From the NCBI RefSeq assembly GCF_028657905.1, contig NZ_CP117782.1:1922001-1986000 (forward strand): a stretch of 64,000 bases of DNA, read 5' to 3'. Shown here piece by piece: positions 34,118 through 43,544 of this stretch. The notes beneath the pieces were generated by a model. It had not been told where the DNA came from and did no database searches. It worked only from the letters and a program-made list of their open reading frames with translations. Within the stretch, counting starts at the first letter, position 1, and the number at the start of each line of letters is the position of its first letter. The position numbers and the translations under genes were made by a program. The stretch is from Burkholderia sp. FERM BP-3421 (lineage in GTDB: Bacteria; Pseudomonadota; Gammaproteobacteria; Burkholderiales; Burkholderiaceae).

Positions 34118-34504
34118 TCAGCCGCGCCTGCGCTTCTTCTGGATCTCGCTGCAATCGGCGAGCAGCGGGCGCGCCTGATCGCCCGCGATGTCATCGTACA
34201 GGTTCGCATCGCGCCCCTTGGTCCACCAGGTGTAGCGGCCCGCCTGGTACTTCGCGCCGGACGCCGACACCGTGTCGACGAACAGCAGCCGCTGCCCGTT
34301 CACCGGCACGAGCGCGAAGCCCTGGCCGTTGCCCGCGTGCCAGTACGAAACGCGCACCGGCTGCTTCTGGTCCGCGCACTGGTACGCGACGGTCTGGCGC
34401 GCGTCCGCGTCGATTTCCTCGACGGTCAGTTGCGCGGCGCGCGCGGCGCCCGCCGCGAAAAGGCCGGCGGCCAACGCCAGCGCGAGGGAGGCTTGCAGGT
34501 TCAT
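34118..34504 (-). CDS. MliC/PliC-family lysozyme inhibitor
   Basis: A 128-residue exported protein. The signal peptide runs MNLQASLALALAAGLFAAGA to an Ala-Arg-Ala end. The domain matches membrane-bound/periplasmic C-type lysozyme inhibitors: VAYQCADQKQPVRVSYWHAG, a loop with F-A-L-V-P-V-N-G-Q and SASGAKYQAGRYTWWTKG, and a C-terminal Cys (ADCSEI) that can pair with the early one. No lipobox is visible, so periplasmic (PliC-like) rather than lipid-anchored. I use the ATG at 34504 behind GAGGA over the ATG at 34519. It follows the small lipoprotein gene and purT on the same strand. Confidence 0.85.
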   Translation of the reverse strand: MNLQASLALALAAGLFAAGAARAAQLTVEEIDADARQTVAYQCADQKQPVRVSYWHAGNGQGFALVPVNGQRLLFVDTVSASGAKYQAGRYTWWTKGRDANLYDDIAGDQARPLLADCSEIQKKRRRG

Positions 34505-34555
34505 GCGGGTCCTCGTCACATCGTCACAAACAATCGGCGGCCGATCCGCCTGAAT

Positions 34556-34729
34556 TCAGGGGTCGATCACGGTCGCGCAGGCATCGGTCGGCGCAGCCGC
34601 CACGTGCCCGATGACCGGCACGATCTTGAGCCCGGCCGAGGCGACCCGGCACGGCGCGGCGGCCAGCCCGCACCCCGTCGCCGCGCTGCTCAGCGCGGCG
34701 ATCAACAGCCATTTCATGAGCCTTGCCAT
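34556..34729 (-). CDS. 57-residue lipoprotein (DUF6726-like)
   Basis: A short frame from the ATG at 34729, preceded by AGAGGAG at good spacing. It encodes MARLMKWLLIAALSSAATGC, a lipoprotein signal with the lipobox ATGC. A mature peptide of about 38 residues follows, with two more Cys: APCRVASAGLKIVPVIGH and TDACATVIDP. The pattern C-x-x-A-P-C-R-V-x-S ... V-x-P-x-x-G-H is one I associate with a family of tiny Burkholderiales lipoproteins (DUF6726); function unknown. It lies 33 bases after purT and 51 bases before the MliC-like gene, all in one direction. Confidence 0.8.
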   Translation of the reverse strand: MARLMKWLLIAALSSAATGCGLAAAPCRVASAGLKIVPVIGHVAAAPTDACATVIDP

Positions 34730-34762
34730 TCACCACTCCTCTTGGCGCCGCATCGCGACGCG

Positions 34763-35977
34763 TCAGTCCGCGGCCACCGGCCGCACCGCGGCGGCGGCCT
34801 GCGCGGCGCGCGCGCGGGCCTCGTCGACGGTCGCGCCGGTCGCGAGCGCGACACCCATGCGCCGCTTCGCGAAGCTCTCGGGCTTGCCGAACAGGCGCAG
34901 GTCCGAGCCCGGCACCGCGAGCGCGTCGCGCACGCCCTCGAACGCGATGCCCGCGGCATCGAGGCCGCCGTAGATGACCGCCGACGCGGCGGGCGTCGAC
35001 AAGGCCGGATCGACCGGCAGCCCGAGGATCGCGCGCGCATGCAGCTCGAATTCCGACTGCCGCTGCGACGCGAGCGTGACGAGCCCGGTGTCGTGCGGGC
35101 GCGGGCTGACTTCCGAGAACCACACCTCGTCGCCGCGCACGAACAGCTCGACGCCGAACAGCCCGCGGCCGCCGAGCGCCATGGTGACCTGATGCGCGAT
35201 CTCGCGCGCGCGCTCGAGCGCCGCCGCGCTCATCGGCTGCGGCTGCCACGATTCGACGTAGTCGCCGGCCACTTGCAGGTGGCCGACCGGCTCGCAGAAA
35301 TAGGTGCGCGTCTCGCCGCTGGCCGGATCGAGCGCGCGCACGGTGAGCTGGGTGATCTCGTAGTCGAAGCGCACGAAGCCCTCGACGATCACCTTGCCGT
35401 GATTCACGCGGCCGCCCGCGAGCGCATGCCGCCACGCGGCCTCGACGTCGGCCTCGCCCTTCACGACCGACTGGCCCTTGCCCGACGACGACATCACCGG
35501 CTTCACGACGCAGGGATAGCCGATCCGCGCGACCGCCGCGCGGAATTCGTCGAACGATTGCGCGAACGCATACGGCGAGGTGGCGAGCCCGAGCGTCTCG
35601 GCGGCCAGCCGGCGGATGCCTTCGCGGTTCATCGTGAGCTGGGTCGCGCGCGCGGTCGGAATCACCTCCGCGACGCCGTCGGCCTCGAGCGCGGCGAGCG
35701 CGTCGGTCGCGATCGCCTCGATCTCCGGGACGATCAGGTGCGGCCGCTCCGCTTCGACGAGCGCGCGCAGCGCCGCCGGGTCCGTCATGTCGATCACGTG
35801 CGCGCGATGCGCGACCTGGTGGCCCGGCGCGTTCGGATAGCGGTCGACGGCGATCACTTCGACGCCGAGCCGCTGCAACGCGATGATGACTTCCTTGCCC
35901 AGTTCGCCCGCGCCGAGCAGCATGACGCGCGTGGCGGACGGAGAAAGCGGCGTACCGAGCCGCTGGCCGATCTGCAT
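34763..35977 (-). CDS. purT: formate-dependent GAR transformylase
   Basis: PurT uses formate and ATP to make formyl-GAR in purine synthesis, an alternative to folate-dependent PurN. The 404-residue protein has RVMLLGAGELGKEVIIALQR at the N terminus, ATP-grasp elements CVVKPVMSSSGKGQSVVK and GLFGVELFVRGDEVWFSEVS, and PRPHDTGLVTLASQRQSEFE near the metal site. Start at the ATG at 35977; the frame upstream is not conserved. Its 3' end is followed at once by the small lipoprotein and MliC-like genes. Confidence 0.96.
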   Translation of the reverse strand: MQIGQRLGTPLSPSATRVMLLGAGELGKEVIIALQRLGVEVIAVDRYPNAPGHQVAHRAHVIDMTDPAALRALVEAERPHLIVPEIEAIATDALAALEADGVAEVIPTARATQLTMNREGIRRLAAETLGLATSPYAFAQSFDEFRAAVARIGYPCVVKPVMSSSGKGQSVVKGEADVEAAWRHALAGGRVNHGKVIVEGFVRFDYEITQLTVRALDPASGETRTYFCEPVGHLQVAGDYVESWQPQPMSAAALERAREIAHQVTMALGGRGLFGVELFVRGDEVWFSEVSPRPHDTGLVTLASQRQSEFELHARAILGLPVDPALSTPAASAVIYGGLDAAGIAFEGVRDALAVPGSDLRLFGKPESFAKRRMGVALATGATVDEARARAAQAAAAVRPVAAD

Positions 35978-36170
35978 GAGAATTCCCGCTGGATGGTGGA
36001 TGGCGAAAGCGAGTCGCGATGTTAACACGCGGCCCCCCTGCGCCGAATCGCGTTTTTGCCGCGCGCGGCGGGCCGCGAACGATTCCGCGCGGCAATGGTC
36101 CGCTCGCCTCCGACAAGCCGAGTGCGTTACCCTTACGGCTTCGCCAGCCCCATGAAAGAGGAACGAGGCC

Positions 36171-36716
36171 ATGTTCGATTTTCCCGCGGCCGCGCGCGCC
36201 TGCCTTCGCGTCGCCCGTCCGCTGCGCGCGCCGCTCGGCGCGCTGACCGTCGCCACGCTTCTCGCCGCCTGCGCCATGCCCACCCACCCCGATTCCGGCG
36301 CGCCCGCGCCCGATCCGTTCAACCCGGCCGCGGTCCAGCTGCTTGACGATACGCGCTGGGAGCTGGTCGCCTGGCAGAACGCGGACGGCTCGTCGCGCCA
36401 GATTCCGCACGGCGACAACGGCGAGCCGATCAAGCTCGCGCTGTCGACCGAGACCGGCGTGCGGCGCGTCTCGGGCTTTTCGGGCTGCAACCGCTACGTG
36501 GGCACCTACGACGTGAAGAACGGCGTGCTCGGCTTCAGCCCGCTCGCCGGCACCCGGATGGCCTGCGCCGGCTCGCTCGGCGGCAAGCTCGAGCGCGACT
36601 ATCTCGACGCGCTCGCCCATCTCGCGAAAACCGGCGTACAGATGCGCGAGCCGCAGGAGCTGCTGCTCGTCACCGACGACGGCACGACGCTGCGCTTCGC
36701 GCGGCGCGGCAAGTAA
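36171..36716 (+). CDS. META-domain lipoprotein (HslJ-like)
   Basis: A 181-residue exported protein. The N terminus contains LGALTVATLLAACAMP, with a lipobox LAAC at about residues 31–34. The META domain follows after a Pro-rich spacer: DDTRWELVAWQNADGSSR, then RVSGFSGCNRYVGTYDVK with the characteristic GCN-x-Y, and SPLAGTRMACAGSLG with a further Cys. META proteins of the HslJ type are linked to heat response and novobiocin tolerance in E. coli; here the role is untested. It stands alone upstream of ftsK. Confidence 0.88.
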   Translation: MFDFPAAARACLRVARPLRAPLGALTVATLLAACAMPTHPDSGAPAPDPFNPAAVQLLDDTRWELVAWQNADGSSRQIPHGDNGEPIKLALSTETGVRRVSGFSGCNRYVGTYDVKNGVLGFSPLAGTRMACAGSLGGKLERDYLDALAHLAKTGVQMREPQELLLVTDDGTTLRFARRGK

Positions 36717-36831
36717 GTGATCGCGTGGCGCGCCGCGCCGCGCGTCGGCCCGCCTGCCGACACGGCGTCGCGGGCCGGTTAAACTCGACGGGTCGCGCTC
36801 GGCGCCCCTCGTCCTCTTTGTGTTTCCAAGC

Positions 36832-39800
36832 ATGCATACGGTAGTTCTAGGCTGGTTCGGCTTCTCGGCCGTCTGGTTCATCCCTCTTTTCTGGCGTCTC
36901 GTCAAATCCATGCTGCCGGGCGGCGGCGGTCTGGCGGGCTCCGGTTCGATCCGGCTGTGGCTGGGTTTCTTCGCGGTGATGATCGCGAGTTGCACGCTCG
37001 GCACCGCGCTGCCGGGCGGCGACGCCGCCAGCAACGCGCTCGGCCAGCTGCTCGCGGGCGGCTTCGAGCGCGTGCTCGGCCACGTCGGCACGCCGCTCGC
37101 GATGGTCGTGCTGCTGTTCCTCGGCCTGCCCTGGCTGCTCGGGATCGGCTGGCGACAGCTGAATACCTGGCTCGACGCATCGTTCGGCGTCAGCCTGCCG
37201 CAGCGCGGCGACGACGAACCGCGCGGCGTGGCCGACCTGCCGCGCACCTCGCTGCATCGCGACGACGACCGGCGCGTGCGCCGCGCGGGCGACGTGCAGC
37301 CGACGAGCGCGCATACCGTGAATTCGATGGCGCCGAAACAGAATGGCCGCTACGCGCGGCCGACCCTGTGGCGTCCCACGCAGGCGTCGCGCGACGAACG
37401 GCGCGGCCGCCAGGGCGCCGGCGCGCCGCCCGTGCAGGCAAAACGCAACGAGCCGGTGGCGCCGGCCGGCTGGCTGAAGCCGGGTGTGTCGACGCGGGCG
37501 GCGACGCCGGTCGGTCCGGCGCGCGCGTCGACGGCGGGCGGGCCGGCGGCGGGCATCTCGACTTCGGGTGCACCGGCGGCCGGCGCGGTGACGCCGCGCG
37601 GCCCGGCCGTCACGCCGGCGCGGCCGGCCATGCGGCCCGCGACCCCGCTCGCGCCGGCTGTCGGCGAACGCGCGCGCCCTGCGACGGACGTCGCGCCGGT
37701 TCGGCGCGCGCCGCCCGCAGCCCCCGCGGCACCGGTGTCGAACGCCGGCGCCGCGACCCTGCAGCAGCGCCCGCTGCAACCGGCCGCGCTGCGTTCGGTC
37801 GCCGCCGCGAATCCGCCGATCCGCAAGGCCGCCGCCGCGCAGCCGGTGCTCCCGATGCGCACGCCCCCACCCGTCACGGCAGCCGCGTCCGATGCGGCGC
37901 GCAAGCGCCCCGCGCTCACGCCGGCGCGCGCGCCGCTCTACGCGTGGGCGGAAAAGCCCGCGCAGAAGATTGCGCCGGCGCCGAGCGTGCACGAAACGCT
38001 GCGCTCGATCGAGGCAAGCACCGCGCAATGGGCCGCGCTCGCGGGCGCGGCCGGCGCAGCGTCGGGCGCGGCGGGCGGCCTCGCGGCCATGACAGCGGCC
38101 GCTCCGGCGGCGGCAATCGCCACGGGCCCGCACGCGGCAGGCGCGGTAAGCCTCGATCCGTTCGAGCACGGCGCGACGGGCTCGGGTGAAGCGCTTGCGT
38201 CCGCTACCGATGCACATGCCGATGCGCAGACGATCGACCACGCCGCCGGAGACGCAGCCGCCGCGAGCCTGGAGGCTGGCGCGGCGAACGTCGCATCCGG
38301 CTGGCTCCACGCAGATGCAGCGGCCGGCACGGCCGAGGCCGGGTCGGCGACGGATGGCGGCCACGCCGCAGCCGTCGGCGCCGTCGACGGCACGACCCAT
38401 TCCCTCATCGGCACGACCGATGATCATGCGTCGACAAGCGTCGACTCCGCCGCACCGGATCTCGCTCCCGATACGGTCGAGGCCGGCCCCGGCGCGACCG
38501 ATCTGCCCGATGCATCCGAGGTCATCGACCTCTCGTTCGTGTTCGATCAACCGGCGCCCGGGGTTTCGCCCCTGGTCAATGCCGACGCCGTTCGGGCCAC
38601 GCCGCCGTCAAACGACGTGTCGGGCATCTCCCACGGACAGGAACGCGGGACGCCGATCGACGCAGACGGCCACGCTCCGGCAGCGCCCGTGACGACCGGC
38701 AGCGACGAAGGCCGGGTCGGGACGACCGGCCACGCCGACGCCCACGCGCCACACCACGCAGCGCCCGCCGATGCTGTGAAGACCGACGCGGAGACCGCCG
38801 ATGCCACGCCAGCCGTCCGGGCGATCCAGTCGCCGCTCGCCTCGCAGGAGGCGTCTCGCGCGAGCGATGCGCTGACGCACGCGGACCAGATCGAGCCCGT
38901 TTCGGCCCCGGCCCCGCTCGCTCCCTGGGAAGACGAGCCCAATGGGAATGCGCCCCTCAAGTCCGATCAGACGCTCAGCACCTCGACCCCGAGCCGGAGC
39001 GAAACGCGGCCATCGTCCTCGGTGACGGGACAGGCTGCTGCGCCGACGGGGCGCATGGACAGCGTCAGCGCCACCGGTTCGGTCGCGCCCCCGCCCGCCG
39101 CGCAGGCCGCGCCGTCGCCGGACGCGAACCCCGCGCCTCGGTACCTCGCCAGCGGCGCGCCTGACGCGAAGCCGGTGAGCGCTTCCGCGACCGCCGGGCC
39201 CGCGATGACTGCGTTCGGTGTCGCCGCGGCCCTGCCCGCCGCCGCGCTCCACGCAAGCGGCGCCGTGCCGACAGCGCAACCCGGCGCTTCGCCCGCACCG
39301 GCCGCGGGCTCCGTGGCCGCGCAGCCTGCGCCCGCCGCCTCCGGCGCGCCGAGGTTTGCAAGCGACAGCACGCGGCAACCCGACCCGGCAACGCAATCGG
39401 CGTCGAGCACGCCTTCGGTCAGCGGTTCATCGTCTTTCGCCGCGGCCTCCGCCACGGCGGCAGCCGATGCTCGTCCGCCGGCGCACGCACCACTGACTTC
39501 GTCCGCCCCGCTCCGCGCCGACGCAGCGCTGCCTGTCGCATCGGCATCGCCTGCCGCGCACGCGGCCACGCAAGCGACTGCTCACATCGCGCCGCCTGTT
39601 GCATCGCCTGTTGCATCGCCTGTTGCATCGCCTGTTGCATCGCCTGTTGCATCGCCTGTTGCATCGCCTGTTGCATCGCCCGCCGCAGCCGCGCCGGCTA
39701 CCCGCATGCCAGTTACCTCGACATATGCGGGAACCGGCGCAGAGCCCGCCGCGATCGGTGTCGCGGCGGCCCTGGGATCGTCGTCGAATCCTGTTGCGCA

Positions 39801-42073
39801 CGGCATGGCGGGCACGCACGCGCCAGCAACGTCGCCGACCGGTGCGCCGTTCCCTTCGCCGTCGGGAGCCGCGACAGCGTCCACGCCCGCCGCATCCCCG
39901 GCCACGCCCCTCGCGCCTGCGCCTGGCCTCGCCGCGTCGCCTGCCGCAACCAGCGCCGCCTCGGCATCCGCGCCGGCCCATCAACCGACGCCTGCGTCCG
40001 TCACGGCGCCCGCGAGCGGCTCCGGCCTGCCGTCGTACGCCGCGCCGAACCCGTCGGCAGCGGGCTACGTGACACCCCCGCCGGCGGGCGCAGCCGGCGC
40101 CCCAGCGCCGGCTGCTGTCGCTCAGACGGTGATCGCACCTGCCGCAACCGCGCCTTCCGGCCACCTCAGCCTGCCGGTGCATACGCCGTTGGGCGCACCG
40201 CCGGCCACGACGGCGGGCGCATCGTACGCCGCGGCCTCGCTCTCGAACGCGCCCGGCATGGCCGCGCCCGCCCCGCATCAGGCAGGCGCGCCGACACCGA
40301 CCGCGTCGGCCCCCCCCGGACTGCCGGCCCAAGCCGCACCGACCGCCCAGCCGGCGATCGCGGGCACGCCACCCGCGGCGGCCCCGTTCGCGGGCGCGCT
40401 CGCTGCAATCGCACCCGCCCCTTATCTGGCGACCGCGACCGCCAACGCCCACAGCACCCCAATCCAGGCGCCCCCGCCGGCCCCGTTCGCGCCGGCCGCG
40501 GCCGCCCCCGGACGCCGCCGCGCCCCGCCGCCGACGCCCGCCCGCGCGCCCGCCGGGCCCGAACGCGTTCGAATTCCGCGCGCCCGCCGCCTCGCTGGTC
40601 GAACTGCCGACGATCGACCTGCTCGAACCCGCCTCCGACGACGTCGAGACGATTTCCGAGGAAGCCCTCGCGCAGACCGGCCAGGTGATCGAGCAGCGAC
40701 TGCAGGAATTCAAGGTGCCGGTGACGGTGGTCGGCGCGTCGGCCGGCCCCGTGATCACGCGCTTCGAGATCGAGCCCGCGCTCGGCGTGCGCGGCAGCCA
40801 GATCGTCGGCCTGATGAAGGACCTGTCGCGCGGTCTCGGCCTCACCTCGATCCGCGTGGTCGAGACCATCCCCGGCAAGACCTGCATGGGCCTCGAACTG
40901 CCGAACGCCAAGCGCCAGACGATCCGCCTGTCGGAAATCCTCGCATCGCGCCAGTACGAGCACTCGGCGTCGCAGCTCACGCTCGCGATGGGCAAGGACA
41001 TCGTCGGCAACCCGGTCGTCACCGACCTCGCCAAGGCCCCGCACATGCTGGTGGCCGGCACCACCGGCTCGGGCAAGTCGGTCGCGATCAACGCGATGAT
41101 CGTGTCGCTGCTCTACAAGGCGACGCCCGAGGACGTGCGGCTCATCATGATCGACCCGAAGATGCTCGAACTGTCGGTCTACGAAGGCATTCCGCATCTG
41201 CTCGCGCCGGTCGTCACCGACATGAAGCTCGCCGCGAACGCGCTCAACTGGTGCGTCGGCGAGATGGAGAAGCGCTATCGGCTGATGTCGGCCGTCGGCG
41301 TGCGCAATCTCGCGGGTTTCAACCAGAAGATCCGCGACGCCGAGGCCAAGGAAAAGAAGATCGGCAACCCGTTCTCGCTGACGCCCGACGCGCCCGAGCC
41401 CCTGTCGACGCTGCCCCTGATCGTGGTCGTGATCGACGAGCTGGCCGACCTGATGATGGTCGCCGGCAAGAAGATCGAGGAGCTGATCGCCCGCCTCGCG
41501 CAGAAGGCGCGCGCGGCCGGCATCCACCTGATCCTCGCCACCCAGCGCCCGTCGGTCGACGTGATCACGGGCCTCATCAAGGCGAACATCCCGACGCGGG
41601 TCGCGTTCCAGGTCTCGTCGAAGATCGACTCGCGCACGATTCTCGATCAGATGGGCGCCGAGTCGCTGCTCGGCCAGGGCGACATGCTGTTCCTGCCGCC
41701 CGGCACCGGCTACCCGCAGCGCGTGCACGGCGCGTTCGTCGCCGACGAGGAAGTGCACCGGATCGTCGAGTACCTGAAGCAGTTCGGCGAGCCGCAGTAC
41801 GAGGAAGGCATCCTCGACGGCCCGGCCTCCGAGGGCGCCGCCCAGGACCTGTTCGGCGAGGCCCCGGACGCGGAGGCCGACCCGCTCTACGACGAAGCCG
41901 TCGCGTTCGTGGTGCGCACGCGACGCGCCTCGATCTCGTCGGTGCAGCGCCAGCTGCGCATCGGCTACAACCGCGCGGCCCGCCTCGTCGAGCAGATGGA
42001 GGCGGCCGGCCTGGTGTCGCCGATGGGCATCAACGGCAGCCGCGAGGTGCTCGCGCCGCCGCTGCCGGACTGA
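36832..42073 (+). pseudogene. ftsK: FtsK-type DNA translocase with giant Ala/Pro linker, frame interrupted near 40.5 kb
   Basis: The N terminus (about residues 1–120) has three to four membrane helices, for example WFGFSAVWFIPLFWRLVK and HVGTPLAMVVLLFLGLPWLL. A linker of roughly 1,000 residues, dominated by Ala, Pro, Ser, Thr and Gly, follows in the same frame to about 40,500. The motor continues in the next frame. It contains NAFEFRAPAASLVELPTIDL, Walker A AGTTGSGKSVAINAM, Walker B IVVVIDELADLMMV, and a gamma winged-helix domain starting YDEAVAFVVRTRRASISSVQ. One extra base between about 40,501 and 40,562 separates the halves; dropping one G at 40,554–40,556 gives a smooth A-G-P-N-A-F-E-F join. 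I use the ATG at 36832; a GTG lies 12 bases earlier. FtsK moves DNA at the septum and activates XerCD. Sequencing error versus real loss is open. Confidence 0.85.
39595..39678. repeat. 7 x 12-bp tandem repeat inside the ftsK linker
   Basis: Seven perfect copies of CCTGTTGCATCG, each coding Pro-Val-Ala-Ser, in frame. The repeat has unusually T-rich codons (CCT, GTT, GCA) for this gene, which suggests recent slippage expansion. Length change by any number of units keeps the frame, so it is a natural variable-number marker. Confidence 0.95.
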
Positions 42074-42092
42074 CCCCCGCCCGGCCCCAAAG

Positions 42093-42123
42093 AAAAAGCG
42101 ACGCCTCGGCGTCGCTTTTTTTA
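42093..42123. terminator. strong bidirectional Rho-independent terminator
   Basis: A-run, then AGCGACGCC and its complement GGCGTCGCT around a tight loop, then a run of eight Ts. It lies 20 bases after the ftsK stop and just before the convergent lactonase gene, serving both strands. Confidence 0.93.
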
Positions 42124-42137
42124 TCGCCGGCCCGGTT

Positions 42138-43373
42138 TTACGACGCCGGCACCAGCGTGAAGTCGACCGGCTTGCCGACCGCGAGGCGGCGCGCATCGGG
42201 GTCGAGCCGCCCGGTCGCCGGGTCGCGCCGGAACACGAACACGCTGTCGCTGTCCTGGTTGCCGACGATCAGCCACTTGCCGGTCGGATCGATCGCGAAC
42301 TCGCGCGGGGTCTTGCCGAGGCTCGACTGGCGGCCGACCAGCTTGAGCCGGCCGTTGGCCGCGTCGACCGCGTAGGTCACGATCTCGTTCGCGTCGCCGC
42401 GATTGCTCGCGTACAGGAAGCGGCCGTCCGGCGACAGATGCACCGCCGAGCCGCCGACCCGGCCCTTGAAGCCGGGCTCGCTCATGCGCACCGTCTCGAG
42501 CCGTTCGAGCCGGCCGTCGTGATACGCATAGACGTCGACCGTCGCGTCCAGCTCGCTGGTCACGTAGGCATAGCGGCCGTTCGCCGCGAACACCATGTGG
42601 CGCGGGCCGGAGCCGGGCCGCCCGAGCGTGTAGCGGCCGTCGGTCGGGCCGAGCAGCCCGCGGCTGCCGTCCGGCGCGTAGCGGTAGCCGAAGATCTTGT
42701 CCGCGCCGAGGTCCTGCACGAACAGGTAGCGGCCGTCGGGCGAGAACACCGTCGAATGCACGTGCGCGCCGTCCTGGCGGCCCTTCACCGGCCCCGTGCC
42801 CTCGTGGTGCACGTTCAGCACCGCGCTGCCGACCGAACCGTTGCCGTCGAGCGGAAACACCGAGAAGCTGCCGCCCGGATCCGACGCCACCGAATAATTC
42901 GCCGTCACGAGATACTTGCCATCCGGCGACAGGCTCAGGTAGCACGGATCGTTCCCTTCCGACGACACCCGGTTCACGAACGTGAGCGCACCCGTCCTCG
43001 CGTCGAAGTCGAACGCGCTGATGCCGCCGCGCTGGTTCGCGGGACCGTTGTCGCCGGGCAGCTCGTTGACCGCGTACACGTGGCGGCCGTCGCGGCTCGC
43101 GATCAGGAACGACGGGTTCACGGTCTTCGCGGACGACACCGGCGTCACGTCGCCCGTGCGGGTATCGAAGCGATACACGTAGATGCCGTCGCTGCCGCCG
43201 TCGGTGTAGGTGCCGACGAGGAGGTTGTAGAGGCCGTCGACGGGCGCGGCGCCGGCGTCCTGCGCGAACGCGGGCGCGGCGGACAGGGACAGCGCGAGCG
43301 CGAAACCTTTCATCCAGTGCGAGAAATTGAACGGGAAAACGCGCATGAGCGGCGCGCGGGAACAGTCGGACAT
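42138..43373 (-). CDS. lactonase-family seven-bladed beta-propeller protein (exported)
   Basis: A 411-residue protein of the 6-phosphogluconolactonase/YkgB-type propeller family. A signal peptide ends near ALSLSAAPAFAQ, so this member is exported, unlike the cytoplasmic Pgl. Repeated blade signatures are visible: YVYRFDTRTGDVTPVSSA, LSLSPDGKYLVTANYS, VFSPDGRYLFVQDLGADKIF, GSGPRHMVFAANGRYAYVTS and REFAIDPTGKWLIVGNQDSD. The start is the ATG at 43373, placed behind AAGGAGGT; later in-frame ATGs would shorten only the leader. Periplasmic lactone hydrolysis is inference. It diverges from the GH15 gene with about 170 bases between. Confidence 0.88.
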   Translation of the reverse strand: MSDCSRAPLMRVFPFNFSHWMKGFALALSLSAAPAFAQDAGAAPVDGLYNLLVGTYTDGGSDGIYVYRFDTRTGDVTPVSSAKTVNPSFLIASRDGRHVYAVNELPGDNGPANQRGGISAFDFDARTGALTFVNRVSSEGNDPCYLSLSPDGKYLVTANYSVASDPGGSFSVFPLDGNGSVGSAVLNVHHEGTGPVKGRQDGAHVHSTVFSPDGRYLFVQDLGADKIFGYRYAPDGSRGLLGPTDGRYTLGRPGSGPRHMVFAANGRYAYVTSELDATVDVYAYHDGRLERLETVRMSEPGFKGRVGGSAVHLSPDGRFLYASNRGDANEIVTYAVDAANGRLKLVGRQSSLGKTPREFAIDPTGKWLIVGNQDSDSVFVFRRDPATGRLDPDARRLAVGKPVDFTLVPAS

Positions 43374-43544
43374 GGAACCTCCTTGCATCGAACTGTCTCT
43401 AGTGTTGTGATGTGACGACGCGCGGGCCGCTCCGGGGCCGTCCGCGGCGCGCCGTCCGAGTATAGGGGCTCGCGCCGGCACACGTACAGTCGTCCGCCTG
43501 CCTGCCCAGATCGTGAACGACCAGAACAGGGAGATTCGCCGCCC

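Noticed and set aside
42074..42375. Extension of the ftsK linker frame past the true stop of the motor
   Set aside because: After ~40.56 kb this frame is Arg-rich noise; the motor frame ends at 42073 and a terminator follows.
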